Part shown: in pieces, positions 8,865 to 18,160 of the stretch
How the letters are laid out: each line of letters begins with the position of its first letter
How positions within the stretch are numbered: the stretch's first letter is position 1
Assembly: GCA_019800895.1 (NCBI GenBank)
Contig: JAHVKF010000001.1
Location: 310,001-374,000 of the forward strand
Origin: Halomonas denitrificans
GTDB taxonomy: Bacteria; Pseudomonadota; Gammaproteobacteria; Xanthomonadales; Wenzhouxiangellaceae
Direction of reading: 5' to 3'
Length of the DNA stretch: 64,000 bases
Notes under the pieces: generated by a model
Databases searched by the model: none
What the model was told of the DNA's origin: nothing
What the model saw: the letters and a program-made list of their open reading frames with translations, nothing else
Position numbers and translations under genes: made by a program

Positions 8865-9929
8865 CTATTGCTGCGGCTCGGGAATCTCGATCGTGGAACG
8901 GAACAGGATCACCTGGGGCTGGTCGGCGTGATCGACCCGGATCAGGATTTCCGAGACCTCCGCTTCACCGAAATAGCGTGCCCGCCTCGACACGGCCTTG
9001 CCGGGCCGACCGCCGGCACGGAAATCGATGGGCTCGCTTCCGAACTGGCCGTCCGGATCGAATTCCTCGATCGTCACGGCCGGCAGGTCCGGCACCATCG
9101 GCACCAGCGTCCACTCGGCACGCGCCCTCGGGGATCCCAGCGGCAGGCCCAGGGACCGCCACAGCATGAAGTCGGGCGTCACGAACCAGCAGCGGTGAGC
9201 GACCAGGCCAGGGTCACGGGCGCAGCTGCACAGGGGAACGTCGTTCGGGACCCAGTCGTTGGGCACGCCGTCGGCCGTCTCGAAATCACAGAACCGCGGA
9301 CCGTCCGGGCTGCCTCCGCCGGTTTCGACGTAGACCCAGAACGGCACCCAGGCCGTCGAACCGCCGATCGTCAGCGGTTCCCAGCCCGGCGGGTTCGGAC
9401 GCGCATCGAAGAACGCATCACGAACCCCGCTGCTGTGCCACATCGGCCCACCGCCTCGCCGCGTGGCGCAGGAGGCATCGTCGGTCGCGCTCAGTACCAC
9501 CGCGTAGCCGGTGCCTGCCGACACCGCGACCGGAGGCATGTCGAACTCGGTGATGCCGGCATCCAGGGAGATTCCGTCGGCCGCTCGGGACAGGCTGGAC
9601 AGCGCGACGCCCGCGGGCGTGCCGTCGGCGGCGAGCTCCTGCAGCTCTACCGTCACGGTTCCCGGAGATCCTTCGCTGCAACCGAGCACCAGGTCGATCC
9701 GGGCCAGCGTCCCGGAACGGCCGGCGTCGTAGCTCATCGCAAGCATCTGTTCCGAGGAACCGCCGACCGCCAGGGGCACGTCCGGGCTCCACCCGAAGAC
9801 ATACTGGTCCAGCTCGACCGCGGCATGCCCCAGGCCGGTCCAGGCCACCAGGACCCACCCTGCCCATCGCGCGAGGGCCGGCCCTCGGCGACGATTTCCA
9901 GACAACGAATCGGAACGTGATTTACTCAT
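8865..9929 (-). CDS. Secreted protein of unknown function
   Basis: A 354-residue protein with start ATG 9929 (MSKSRSDSLSGNRRRG) behind a GGGAG site. The signal peptide ends near GLGHAA. The mature N-terminal half (VELDQYVFGWSPDVPLAVGGSSEQMLAMSYDAG...) resembles the beta-sandwich domains of exported 'choice-of-anchor' type proteins. The C-terminal half has a cysteine pair (CSCARDPG) and a small conserved-looking beta region (AEWTLVPMVPDLPAVTIEEF). There is no DGFE tail and no membrane anchor. I do not recognise the family. It is divergent from the small membrane protein at 10075. Confidence 0.7.
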   Translation of the reverse strand: MSKSRSDSLSGNRRRGPALARWAGWVLVAWTGLGHAAVELDQYVFGWSPDVPLAVGGSSEQMLAMSYDAGRSGTLARIDLVLGCSEGSPGTVTVELQELAADGTPAGVALSSLSRAADGISLDAGITEFDMPPVAVSAGTGYAVVLSATDDASCATRRGGGPMWHSSGVRDAFFDARPNPPGWEPLTIGGSTAWVPFWVYVETGGGSPDGPRFCDFETADGVPNDWVPNDVPLCSCARDPGLVAHRCWFVTPDFMLWRSLGLPLGSPRARAEWTLVPMVPDLPAVTIEEFDPDGQFGSEPIDFRAGGRPGKAVSRRARYFGEAEVSEILIRVDHADQPQVILFRSTIEIPEPQQ

Positions 9930-10074
9930 GGCGCTGCTCCCGCTTGGTGAACGATCGAACCACTCTTTCTTCCACAAACGGGAACCGGCCCCGAATCCGG
10001 CCATCGCCGTCGGTCGAACCGCGAGTCGGCCCGAAGCGCTAGACTCGACTCGGGTCGTTACCGGGATTCGGCGC

Positions 10075-10587
10075 TTGGAGCTCCAGGGCAGCATCACGAT
10101 CAACGGGAAGAAGTTCGACAAGGGCGATTTCATTCCCTGGTACAAGGTCTACCCATTCTTCCTGCTTCACATGGGCATGTTCGGCGGATCGGGCTTTCTC
10201 ATGGCCTACATGGGCGACGGACCGCCGCTGGCCTTCCTCTACCTGCACGGCGGCTTCGCCTGCCTGGTCTACCTGATCTTCTACGTGACTATCTTCGGCG
10301 TCGACCGGGTCCGGTGGATGTTCATCAACGCAGCGCTCGGCCTGTTCGGCATCTACGCCCAGATCGACTGGATCCTCTCGCTGTTCGGCAAACAGGCGTC
10401 GGACTTCTCGGCCTGGGTCCACTTCATCCCGTTCTTCTACTACGTCCTCTACACCTTCCTGCTGCACCAGATGATCATCGACGTGTTCCACGCCCGGAAC
10501 GACACGGCGCGACGACGGGTCATCGACGCGCTGTACATCGGCGGCTCGGTCCTCGTCTACGGCGCCGTCTGGCTGGCGCAGCACTGA
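10075..10587 (+). CDS. Small multi-pass membrane protein
   Basis: About 170 residues from a TTG at 10075 (LELQGSITINGKKFDKGDF). The frame is open back to ATG 9928, but that 49-residue extension is polar and unlike the rest, so the shorter form is preferred; this start is uncertain. Four hydrophobic helices are visible: PFFLLHMGMFGGSGFLMAYM, FLYLHGGFACLVYLIFYVTI, WMFINAALGLFGIYAQIDWI and FIPFFYYVLYTFLLHQMI. A hydrophilic C-terminal segment (DVFHARNDTARRR) precedes a last hydrophobic stretch. No family is recognised. It is a single gene, followed by a hairpin terminator shared with the convergent ompA-like gene. Confidence 0.7.
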   Translation: MELQGSITINGKKFDKGDFIPWYKVYPFFLLHMGMFGGSGFLMAYMGDGPPLAFLYLHGGFACLVYLIFYVTIFGVDRVRWMFINAALGLFGIYAQIDWILSLFGKQASDFSAWVHFIPFFYYVLYTFLLHQMIIDVFHARNDTARRRVIDALYIGGSVLVYGAVWLAQH

Positions 10588-10698
10588 TCCGGGATCGCTT
10601 CGGCAAAGGCGGCCGAATGACCTGGCCGGGAGCATGGCGGCGGCCGGCGCTATCCGGCCTGCCGCAGGACGCATTGGCTTGGGTCGATGCTCCTCACG

Positions 10699-10723
10699 AA
10701 AAAGGCCCCGCGCCGGCGGGGCC
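10699..10723 (-). terminator. Intrinsic terminator of the OmpA-like gene
   Basis: A perfect 8-bp stem (ggccccgc / gcggggcc, 10704-10711 with 10716-10723, loop gccg) is flanked on the left by five A residues, which read as a U-tract on the minus strand. It lies 30 bases past the stop of the gene at 10754-11761 and also separates it from the convergent plus-strand gene. Confidence 0.8.
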
Positions 10724-10753
10724 TGTTTCAGGTCGTTTTGACGCTCTCCCGAA

Positions 10754-11761
10754 TCAGCCTTCGCGTTCGGTGACCGGCTCTTCGTCATAGGAGATGATGA
10801 TCTCGACCCGGCGATTCTGCGCCCGGCCGGTATCGGTGTCGTTGCCGGCCACCGGATACTGTTCACCGTAGCCCTGGGTCACGATCCGGTCGGGGTCGAC
10901 GCCGTTGGCGACCAATGCGGCTTCCACGGCCTCGGCGCGGCGTTCGGACAGCGCCTGGTTATAGTCGTCGCTGCCGGTGCTGTCGGTAAAGCCCTCGATC
11001 CGGATGGGTCGATCGGAGTAGGTCTGGAGATAGGTCGCGAGCTCGGCCATCTGCCGCTGCGCGCCGGACTTGAGGTCGGCTTCGTTGAAGTCGAAGAGGA
11101 CGTCACGAAGCGTCAGCAGCAGTCCGCGTTCGGTCTGCTCCGCCTGGAGCTCTGCAAACTGGTTGCGCAGCTCGGCCAGTTGCTCCCGGGCGCGCTCGGC
11201 GTCTTCGCGCGCGGCCCGTGCCTCGATTTCGGCCTCGGCCCGACGCTCTTCGGCCAGCCGGCGTTCCCGCTCGGCCTGCTCCCGTTCGGTCATTGCGCGT
11301 TCCCGCTCGGCCCGCTCGCGCAGTGCCACGGCAGCGGCCGCCTGCGCTTCGGCTTCGGATTCCGCTGCGCGCGCCCTGGCGGCCATTTCCGCCATCTCCG
11401 CACGCGTGACGCGGGCTTCGAGCCTCAGGCGTTCGCGCTCTTCGGACAGTTCACGCGCCTGGACGCCGATCCGCTCGACCGAAGCCTGGGTCTCGGCGAT
11501 GTCGAGCAGGCGCTCGGCGACATACAGCAGATGTTCGAAGCGGGGCGTCGCGCCGTCCTCTTCCCAGGCACGGGCGGCCCGTTCGACCGCGTCGCGCGCT
11601 TCATCGACTTCTTCTGCAGCGTATCGCTGGACGCTGTCGTCGTTCTCGACGACGTCGAGACGTTGCTCGACAGCGGCGAGGTCTTCATTGATTTCCGGGG
11701 TGGAGGCACAGGCCGCCAGCAGCGCTGCCGCGGTCAATGCCGTCAGAAGGGTACGAATCAT
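10754..11761 (-). CDS. OmpA-family lipoprotein with coiled-coil stalk
   Basis: A 335-residue lipoprotein. The start ATG 11761 sits behind AAGGAG; the lipobox is LLAAC. Residues 25-110 match a DUF4398-like helical segment. A long, highly charged coiled coil (alanine, arginine and glutamate repeats such as REQAERERRLAEERR) covers about 110-225. The last 110 residues are an OmpA peptidoglycan-binding domain: VLFDFNEADLKSGAQRQM, IEGFTDSTGSDDYNQALSERRAEAV and GYGEQYPVAGNDTDTGRAQN...RRVEI. The protein probably tethers the outer membrane to peptidoglycan. It is followed by a terminator and preceded by a second lipoprotein gene on the same strand, 71 bases upstream, so the two form an operon. Confidence 0.9.
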   Translation of the reverse strand: MIRTLLTALTAAALLAACASTPEINEDLAAVEQRLDVVENDDSVQRYAAEEVDEARDAVERAARAWEEDGATPRFEHLLYVAERLLDIAETQASVERIGVQARELSEERERLRLEARVTRAEMAEMAARARAAESEAEAQAAAAVALRERAERERAMTEREQAERERRLAEERRAEAEIEARAAREDAERAREQLAELRNQFAELQAEQTERGLLLTLRDVLFDFNEADLKSGAQRQMAELATYLQTYSDRPIRIEGFTDSTGSDDYNQALSERRAEAVEAALVANGVDPDRIVTQGYGEQYPVAGNDTDTGRAQNRRVEIIISYDEEPVTEREG

Positions 11762-11832
11762 CGTGGCGTCTCCTTGAAATCGTTGGTCAGGAATCCAGAG
11801 CCGAGCCTTGAAGGTCGGTCCATCGAACGGAC

Positions 11833-12213
11833 TCAACCTCGCGGTGCGAGCTCCTGTTCGAGTGCTTCGATGGCAGCCTCGATTTCGGCCAGGAGCTGCT
11901 GCTGTTCGATCCGATCGGCCTGGAGGCGGGCGAGGCGGGCGTCGAGCGTTGCCTCGTGGGCCAGCCGTTCACCGATCAGACCGTTGTCATCGCGGATGGC
12001 CTGCTCGGCGCGCTCGATCTTCGAACGGGCCTGGCGATACAGCGCCGGCACCAGATCGTCGGCGTCGCTGACGCGCGCCTGCTCCAGAGCGGATTTCGCC
12101 ATGCCCAGGCGCTCGCTCGCCGGTTCGACCGACGGCGTACTGGCGCATGCGGAAACCAGCAGGGCAATGGCCGAGAACCCGAGAACTCTGACTGCTCCAT
12201 GCGTTGTCGACAT
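11833..12213 (-). CDS. DUF4398-type helical lipoprotein
   Basis: A 126-residue lipoprotein (lipobox LLVSAC). After the lipidated cysteine comes a helical, charged segment: ASERLGMAKSALEQARVSDADD, LYRQARSKIERAEQAI and a Glu/Leu coiled coil at the end. This is the DUF4398 pattern, which commonly lies beside OmpA-like lipoproteins as it does here (gap 71 bases to the OmpA gene). It is likely an outer-membrane lipoprotein acting in the periplasm. The molecular role of the family is unknown. Confidence 0.85.
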   Translation of the reverse strand: MSTTHGAVRVLGFSAIALLVSACASTPSVEPASERLGMAKSALEQARVSDADDLVPALYRQARSKIERAEQAIRDDNGLIGERLAHEATLDARLARLQADRIEQQQLLAEIEAAIEALEQELAPRG

Positions 12214-12417
12214 CGTGAAGGTCCTTTTTTCATTGCGGAGTTCGGGCCAGCATAAGGCGGGCTTTCCGGGCCGGCTCTAACCCGTGTTAAGACGCTCATC
12301 GCCAACGATCCGGTGCGTTCGCCCGGTCGATCGGAGAATCCGGAGGCCCGGCCGGATGTGCGGTTGCGGCTTCCACCTGCATTGAAGGGGGTGAACCTGC
12401 CGGAGCCGACCACCACC

Positions 12418-15342
12418 ATGATCAACACCGCCGCCCCGCGCCCGAGCACCCTTCCGCGCCGATTCCTACGCCGATTCCCACGCCGATCGCTCGCGCCGAC
12501 GATCGCCGCCGTGGCCGTCGCGCTGCTGCCGATCCTGCTTTCGGCGCAACCGTCACCCGACCCCCAGTTCGATGCCCTCGAACGACTTCGCGCGGACTCG
12601 CTGGTGCCCGTCGACGTGCATTTCGACGAGGGCGCGGCCCGCTCGCTCCGCTTCGACCTGCGCGGTCGGGGCAGCGACGAGGTCGAAATGGCCCGTAATT
12701 TCATCGCCGACTATGCCGACCTGTTCCTCCAGGGACCGCCCCGCACGAACGAGGGCTACGACGCGGTCCCGGAATCGCACCTTCCCGTACGTGCGATGCG
12801 CGACATGGGCAGCGAGATCGTGGTCGAGTTCAGCCAGACCATCGGGGGGCTTCCGGTGGTGGGCGCCAACCTGGCCGTCTCGGTCTGGCCCGACGGTCAT
12901 CTGCGCAGCGCGTCCGGCGTCCTGCTCCCGCGCCGCCCGCTCGCCCTGGCGCCCTGGTTGACCCGGCAGGAGGCCGAAGACGCCGCTCGGAACGCGCTGG
13001 ACGACCCGCAGGCAAGCGTCGCTGGACGGACCCATCGCGTCGTCTTCGACCCGCTGATCTTTGGTGAACCGAGCGATCTGCGCCTGGCCTGGTCGGTCGT
13101 GGTCGTCACGGGCGAAGCCGCCCGGGTCCTGATCGACGCCCTGGACGGACGCGTTCTGCAGATCATGCCGGTCGGCTTCAGCGGCACCCGGTTCCTCGAC
13201 AACTACGATCTCTACCTGCAGGACGCGAACGGTGGGAACATCATCGACACGAACTGCTTCAACCCGACGACCCTCGATGACTTCGTCGGCGACGAAACCG
13301 GCATCGTTCCCGCGTACCTGAACGACCCCGAAGCCTCGCGCATGTGGTGGGAATGGAGAAAGACCTACGGCTTCTTCGAGAATGTGTTCGGGCGAGAATC
13401 CTTCGACGGCGATGGCGAGGAGATCGAGTCCTACATCTACTCGTTGCCGAGCGATCCATCGAACGGCTACGGCGCGCGCTATCTCGCGACCTGCGGCTTC
13501 GAGTTCATGCCCGGCTGGGTCAGTTTCGACGTTGCGGCGCACGAATTCGCGCACGGCGTGATCCATTACAGCTCCGGACTGATCTACGCCAACCAGTCCG
13601 GCGCCCTGAACGAAAGCTTCGCCGACCTGATGGGCGTGATCGCCGACGCCGAGGACTGGCTGCTTGCCGAAGACCGGACCAGCGGCCTGGGCGCGATCCG
13701 GAACATCGCCGATCCCCTCAACGGCGACTGCGGCATGCCGAGCAGCCCGGTCGCATGCGGCGACCCGGATCACATGTCGATCTACTGCCTATCGGACGAC
13801 GACTGCAATTTCACCGGCGACAACGGCGGCGTCCACACCAACAGCGGCATCCCGAACAAGGCGCACTACCTGTTCGCCGAAGGCGGGACGCACGGCGGCA
13901 TTCCGGTCATCGCAAGGAACCGGCTGAAGATGGCGCGCCTGCTCTATCACACCTTCCAGATCCTGCCGCCGGGCGCGACGTTCATGGATGCGCGACTGAC
14001 CGAGCGCAGCGTCGCCATGTCCTGGGCGCAGCAAGGCATCTACGGCTTCAACAACATCGACGTCTGCTCGATCACCAATGCCTGGGCCGCCGTCGGCGTC
14101 GGCCCGAGCGATGTGAATTGCGACCTGGTTCTGGACGGAACCGTCGACACGGACGGAGACGGCCACTACGACGAAGCGGACAACTGCCCGACCGTGGCCA
14201 ACGTCATCCAGTGGGATTGGGACATGGACGGCCTGGGAGACGCGTGCGACGACGACGATGACGGCGACACCTGTCCGGACAGTCTCGACAACTGCCCCGG
14301 CGTCTACCTGCCCTGCACCGGAACCTACGTCGGTTCGCCGGACTCCGATGGCGACGGCGTCGGCAATGCCTGCGACGAGGACGATGACAACGACGGGGTG
14401 CTCGATGTCGACGACAATTGCCCCGGCGACCCGAACCCCGACCAGTTCGACGGCGACGACAACGGCCAGGGCGACGCCTGCGACCCGGACCACGACGGCG
14501 ATGGACTGTACAACGATGCCGACAACTGCACCTTCGTTGCCAACGCCGACCAGGCCGACACCGACGGTGACGGCATCGGCGATGCCTGCGACGACTGCCC
14601 CGACGTCGCCGACAACCTGCTCGCCTACACGCCCGGCCTGCCTGCGCTCGGGATCGATCCCGAGCCCTATCAACCCGACAGCGACGGCGACGGCATTCCC
14701 GATGCCTGCGACGATACGGCCTTCGATACGCTCGCCCTGGCCTTCGACGGCTCCCCCTACAATCCGATCGCCCCGCCGATCCGCGGCGACCGTTCGCGGC
14801 CAATGCACATCGAGGGCCCGGCCGGTTCCACCCTGTCCGTCCCGATCTCCGTGTGCGGCGACGACCTGGCGACGCTGCGCCCGGGACAGCGGGTCGAGCT
14901 GGTCACGCGCGGCCTGCCCGATTCGGTCGACGTCACGATCACCGACCAGATCGGCACCCGGGTCGCGCGCCTCGGCCCGGCGATCGGCGGCATGCGGGGT
15001 CTCTGGTTCACCGTCGATTGCCGGAACGAGTACCGACTCGAAGCGGCCCTGGTTCAGGATCTGACGCCCGGCGTCGATGTCCTTCTCGATCTGCTGGATA
15101 CACAGCCGAACGCGCCGTACCCGTGGGGCACGCCCGGTGCCGGACACCCGGCGCCTGTTGCGATCCCGGATTTCGACCGTGACCTGCAGCCGAACGCGCT
15201 CGACAACTGCCCGTTGACGCCCAACGCGGACCAGCGCGACGACGACCGCGACGGCTTCGGCAACGCCTGCGATCGATGCGACGACAGCGCGCCCGGGCCC
15301 TGCGAAGTGCTGTTCGACGACGGCTTCGAGTTCCGCCCTTGA
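12418..15342 (+). CDS. M4-family (thermolysin-like) secreted metalloprotease with thrombospondin type-3 repeats and DGFE tail
   Basis: About 974 residues from ATG 12418 (MINTAAPRPS, an arginine-rich signal peptide ending near LLSAQP). A FTP-type propeptide occupies about 40-270. The catalytic zinc site is HEFAH at 375-379, with the third ligand E399 in NESFADLMG, the 20-residue spacing of thermolysin. NGGVHTNSGIPNKAHYL supplies the later active-site region. Residues 575-760 hold aspartate-rich thrombospondin type-3 repeats (DTDGDGHYDEADNCP, DSDGDGVGNACD), a calcium-binding stalk. A beta domain and one more repeat (DRDGFGNACD) follow, and the protein ends CEVLFDDGFEFRP. It should be secreted and self-processed. 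It is a monocistronic gene. Confidence 0.9.
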   Translation: MINTAAPRPSTLPRRFLRRFPRRSLAPTIAAVAVALLPILLSAQPSPDPQFDALERLRADSLVPVDVHFDEGAARSLRFDLRGRGSDEVEMARNFIADYADLFLQGPPRTNEGYDAVPESHLPVRAMRDMGSEIVVEFSQTIGGLPVVGANLAVSVWPDGHLRSASGVLLPRRPLALAPWLTRQEAEDAARNALDDPQASVAGRTHRVVFDPLIFGEPSDLRLAWSVVVVTGEAARVLIDALDGRVLQIMPVGFSGTRFLDNYDLYLQDANGGNIIDTNCFNPTTLDDFVGDETGIVPAYLNDPEASRMWWEWRKTYGFFENVFGRESFDGDGEEIESYIYSLPSDPSNGYGARYLATCGFEFMPGWVSFDVAAHEFAHGVIHYSSGLIYANQSGALNESFADLMGVIADAEDWLLAEDRTSGLGAIRNIADPLNGDCGMPSSPVACGDPDHMSIYCLSDDDCNFTGDNGGVHTNSGIPNKAHYLFAEGGTHGGIPVIARNRLKMARLLYHTFQILPPGATFMDARLTERSVAMSWAQQGIYGFNNIDVCSITNAWAAVGVGPSDVNCDLVLDGTVDTDGDGHYDEADNCPTVANVIQWDWDMDGLGDACDDDDDGDTCPDSLDNCPGVYLPCTGTYVGSPDSDGDGVGNACDEDDDNDGVLDVDDNCPGDPNPDQFDGDDNGQGDACDPDHDGDGLYNDADNCTFVANADQADTDGDGIGDACDDCPDVADNLLAYTPGLPALGIDPEPYQPDSDGDGIPDACDDTAFDTLALAFDGSPYNPIAPPIRGDRSRPMHIEGPAGSTLSVPISVCGDDLATLRPGQRVELVTRGLPDSVDVTITDQIGTRVARLGPAIGGMRGLWFTVDCRNEYRLEAALVQDLTPGVDVLLDLLDTQPNAPYPWGTPGAGHPAPVAIPDFDRDLQPNALDNCPLTPNADQRDDDRDGFGNACDRCDDSAPGPCEVLFDDGFEFRP

Positions 15343-15717
15343 CCAAGAGCCCGGCTGTCCAGCAATGCCGAGCGCACGGACCGGACGCTCGGGCTCCAGG
15401 AGGGCGGACCGAGCGTTCCCGGCCGGGCGAACCAGCGCGCGGGCAGGGATTTATGCGCAAGTCGTCGCCGACCCATCGCGCGCAGGGATACTGCGCGTGC
15501 GCCGAACCGTCGTTGCTTGCCCGTCAGGGATCGAGGCGACAGGCCATCGCATCCACCAGGCGCCGAGATACCCGTTTGTGCGGCGACAGGGCGTGGTCCT
15601 ATACTGGCTGCAGGCTGCATCGGTCCCGCGGCCCGCTTCGATGGGCCAGGTCAACGGTCCGGAGCAGCGGTGCCCGGCCGACGATCCGGCCACCCAACCC
15701 ACACCAAGGATGCCCGA

Positions 15718-16233
15718 ATGACCAAGCGAACCGACCCCGTCGACCAGGTCGACTCGAAGCACCGACGTCGCGTCATCCGGTTGTTCGGCACCGCGGCAGC
15801 GCTGCTGCCGATAACCGCAATCATCGGCTGCTCCGACGATTCCGCATCGCCGCCTGCCCGTTCGGCCTCGCAAACGGATGCCGAGCCGCAGACCGAAGCA
15901 CCGGAAGCAACGCCAGCGCAGCGTTCATCCGCCGAGCAAACCGATCCCGAACCGGCCGCACAGGAGTCGATGTCCTCGACTTCCGAGTCCACGGGGTCCG
16001 GCGACATGCCACAGGTCAGCCTCGATGATCCGACGGCGAAGGCCCTGGGCTACAGGCACGACGCCGACGAGATCGACGCCAGCGCCTACCCCTCGTACGA
16101 ACCGGGTCAGGTCTGCGCCAACTGCACGCTGTTCCAGGGTGACAACGGCAACGGCTGGGGCGGATGCTCGCTGTTTCCCGGCAAGGTCGTCAACGCCAAC
16201 GGCTGGTGCAGCGGCTACACGCCGAAGGCCTGA
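15718..16233 (+). CDS. High-potential iron-sulfur protein (HiPIP), Tat-exported
   Basis: A 171-residue protein from ATG 15718 (AAGGA site upstream). A twin-arginine-like signal (HRRRVIRLFG followed by a hydrophobic run) precedes a long Ser/Glu/Pro-rich linker of about 60 residues. The C-terminal 70 residues are a HiPIP: four cysteines C133, C136, C150 and C164 in QVCANCTLFQ, GWGGCSLFPGK and NANGWCSGY bind a 4Fe-4S cluster. HiPIPs carry single electrons in the periplasm between the bc1 complex and oxidases or reaction centres. The acidic linker and the possible lipobox-like IIGC near residue 38 suggest the protein may be membrane-tethered. Confidence 0.9.
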   Translation: MTKRTDPVDQVDSKHRRRVIRLFGTAAALLPITAIIGCSDDSASPPARSASQTDAEPQTEAPEATPAQRSSAEQTDPEPAAQESMSSTSESTGSGDMPQVSLDDPTAKALGYRHDADEIDASAYPSYEPGQVCANCTLFQGDNGNGWGGCSLFPGKVVNANGWCSGYTPKA

Positions 16234-16347
16234 CCGGACCGCGTCGTCGCACCGTTCCCCGGCCCTTCGCCGGTGCCGTCCGATTCGACTCGGACGACCC
16301 GGCTATGGCAATGAATCGCCGCGAATGGCCGGTTTCCAGGACTGCGC

Positions 16348-16872
16348 TCAGTCTTCGAGGCTCGGCGCGAACTGGCCGATCAGTTCCACGATGGTCCGCA
16401 ACAGGATCAGCACGATGCTCACGCTGAGCGCGCACAGCAGGACGACCATCCAGAAGATCAGGTCGTAGAGGATCGAGTACCAGTTGTCGGGCAAGCGATC
16501 GAACTCGCCCACCGGCATGGTCACGATCATCAGCAGGGCGATGGCGCCCATCAGGTTGACCGCGCAGGCCTTGGAAATCAGGGTGATGCGCTGGAAGAAC
16601 TCGATGTCGAAGTCCTGGTCGAGTCGATTGACCAGGCCGACGATGGTCAGCATCAGCGCGATGGTGGTCGCCGAACTGGTCGCGATCGCCGACCCGAGGT
16701 AGAGCGCCGAACGCGACAGCGAGGCGATCAGGTCCTGCGCCTCGGCGGCAGAGTAGACCACACCGCTCAGCCAGCGGGCCGCAACGCCGAGAACCAGGAT
16801 GCAGCCGAAGCCGACCAGCGTGTTCTTGTGCTTCAGCAGGATTTTCATCAAGTCGTCCTCGATCGAACCCAT
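16348..16872 (-). CDS. Four-helix membrane protein of unknown function
   Basis: A 174-residue protein from ATG 16872 (MGSIEDDLMKILLKHKN). Four hydrophobic helices are visible: TLVGFGCILVLGVAARWL, ALYLGSAIATSSATTIALML (with TIVGLVN), AVNLMGAIALLMIVTM and ILYDLIFWMVVLLCALSVSI. The loop after helix 2 (RLDQDFDIEFFQRI) is acidic and aromatic. No family is recognised; the size and topology are those of small inner-membrane proteins. It is transcribed away from the EEP nuclease gene. Confidence 0.65.
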   Translation of the reverse strand: MGSIEDDLMKILLKHKNTLVGFGCILVLGVAARWLSGVVYSAAEAQDLIASLSRSALYLGSAIATSSATTIALMLTIVGLVNRLDQDFDIEFFQRITLISKACAVNLMGAIALLMIVTMPVGEFDRLPDNWYSILYDLIFWMVVLLCALSVSIVLILLRTIVELIGQFAPSLED

Positions 16873-17132
16873 GCGAGCATTCCGCCATGCGCGAGCCGTT
16901 TCGCGAACGGCCGACCGGTCGCTGGCGCTCATCGACCGGCGCGGCCCGGTCTGCACGCTCCTGTTCACCTTAACCCAGCAGCAACGGCAACGTGAGCGCT
17001 CCGACTGCCGAACGCGATCGATCGACGGTGCGCATCGCATTTGCATCGGTGCAAGGCGCAGGTGCATACTCGATTGGGGGGTTGGCATCGTCCGGCGCGC
17101 GGCTTCGGTCCCGCCGGTCGACGGAGGGCAAC

Positions 17133-17150
17133 ATGGGCAAGCGCACGTGA
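17133..17150 (+). other. Possible five-codon leader peptide coupled to the EEP gene
   Basis: ATG GGC AAG CGC ACG TGA, with GGAGG five bases upstream. Its TGA shares bases with the GTG start of the next gene at 17147. The real gene has no good ribosome-binding site of its own, so its translation may depend on termination of this short frame. Seen directly; the function is inference. Confidence 0.35.
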
Positions 17151-18160
17151 ACTACGGCGATTATCCCGATTTCGTGGTCGAGGACATCGTCCGGCTGCGC
17201 CGGCGCCTCGATCTTGTTTCCGTGCCTCCGCGCCGAACCGACCACAACTTCATCCTCGGCACCTGGAACATCCGCAGCCTCGGCGGCTACTTCGACGACT
17301 GGGGCGAGAACCCCGATTCGCCGAAGCGGAACCTGCGCGGCCTGGCCTTGATCGCCGAGGTCATCCGTCGCTTCGACGTCGTCGCCATCCAGGAAGTCAA
17401 GCGCGACACGAGCGCGCTTCGCCTGTTGGCCGAAGACTTCCTCGGCCCCGACTGGGGCGTGATGATGAGCGACGTGACCGCCGGCGACAAGGGAAACACC
17501 GAACGTGCGGCCTACCTGTACGACACCCGTCGCGTGAAGCCCTCCGGCCTGGCCGGCGAGATCGTGCTCCCGCCGACGGACATGGGCGACCCACAGGAAC
17601 AGTTCGATCGCACGCCCTATCTGGTCGGTTTCGTCGCCGGCGGCGAGCGCTTCGCGCTGCTGACCGCACACATCCGCTACGGCGAGGACCTGAGCGACCG
17701 GATTCCCGAACTACGACGGCTGGCGAAGTACACGGCCGAGGAAATCCGCGACCGCTCGCGCTTCGCGCATGCCGAGGAAGCCAACCTCATCGTGCTCGGC
17801 GATTTCAACACCGATCGCGACGAGGACAACGACCTGTTCGAGGTCTTTCTCGAAAAGGGCCTGTGGGTGCCGGAAGAGCTGCGCGACCTGAAGACCACCT
17901 ACGGCCAGGAAGCCAAGCACTACGACCAGATCGGCTGGTTCCGCGACGACATGACCCTGATGCCCACGGGCCGGGCCGGCGTGGTCGACTTCGCCGGCGC
18001 CGTGTTCCAGGAGCTGACCGCATTCCAGATGACCTTCCGGGTCAGCGACCACTTCCCGCTGTGGTGCGAATTCAGCACGGACCGCAGCACCGAGGCCCTG
18101 GCCGGCGTGCTCGGCGTCGACGCGAACATGCCCGACCCCTTCTCCGGGGTGCCGGACTGA
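17147..18160 (+). CDS. Endonuclease/exonuclease/phosphatase (EEP) family protein
   Basis: About 337 residues from GTG 17147 (VNYGDYPDFVVEDIVRLRRRLD). EEP-fold motifs are in order: LGTWNIRSL near residue 38, VVAIQEVK (metal-binding glutamate), AAYLYDTRRV, LLTAHIRYG, LIVLGDFNTDRDEDND (catalytic D-x-N) and FRVSDHFPLWCEF (S-D-H). The order and spacing are those of DNase I-like nucleases and phosphatases. There is no signal peptide, so it is probably cytoplasmic. The substrate (nucleic acid or phospho-compound) cannot be told from sequence. A five-codon frame ends on its start codon. Confidence 0.85.
   Translation: MNYGDYPDFVVEDIVRLRRRLDLVSVPPRRTDHNFILGTWNIRSLGGYFDDWGENPDSPKRNLRGLALIAEVIRRFDVVAIQEVKRDTSALRLLAEDFLGPDWGVMMSDVTAGDKGNTERAAYLYDTRRVKPSGLAGEIVLPPTDMGDPQEQFDRTPYLVGFVAGGERFALLTAHIRYGEDLSDRIPELRRLAKYTAEEIRDRSRFAHAEEANLIVLGDFNTDRDEDNDLFEVFLEKGLWVPEELRDLKTTYGQEAKHYDQIGWFRDDMTLMPTGRAGVVDFAGAVFQELTAFQMTFRVSDHFPLWCEFSTDRSTEALAGVLGVDANMPDPFSGVPD

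Noticed and set aside
9927-10075. Head-to-head start codons sharing CATG at 9927-9930
   Set aside because: The plus-strand extension from ATG 9928 is polar and unlike the membrane protein that follows, so the true start is probably near 10075.
14150-14720. Aspartate-rich repeats in the metalloprotease as a tandem DNA repeat
   Set aside because: They are protein-level thrombospondin type-3 repeats with divergent DNA.
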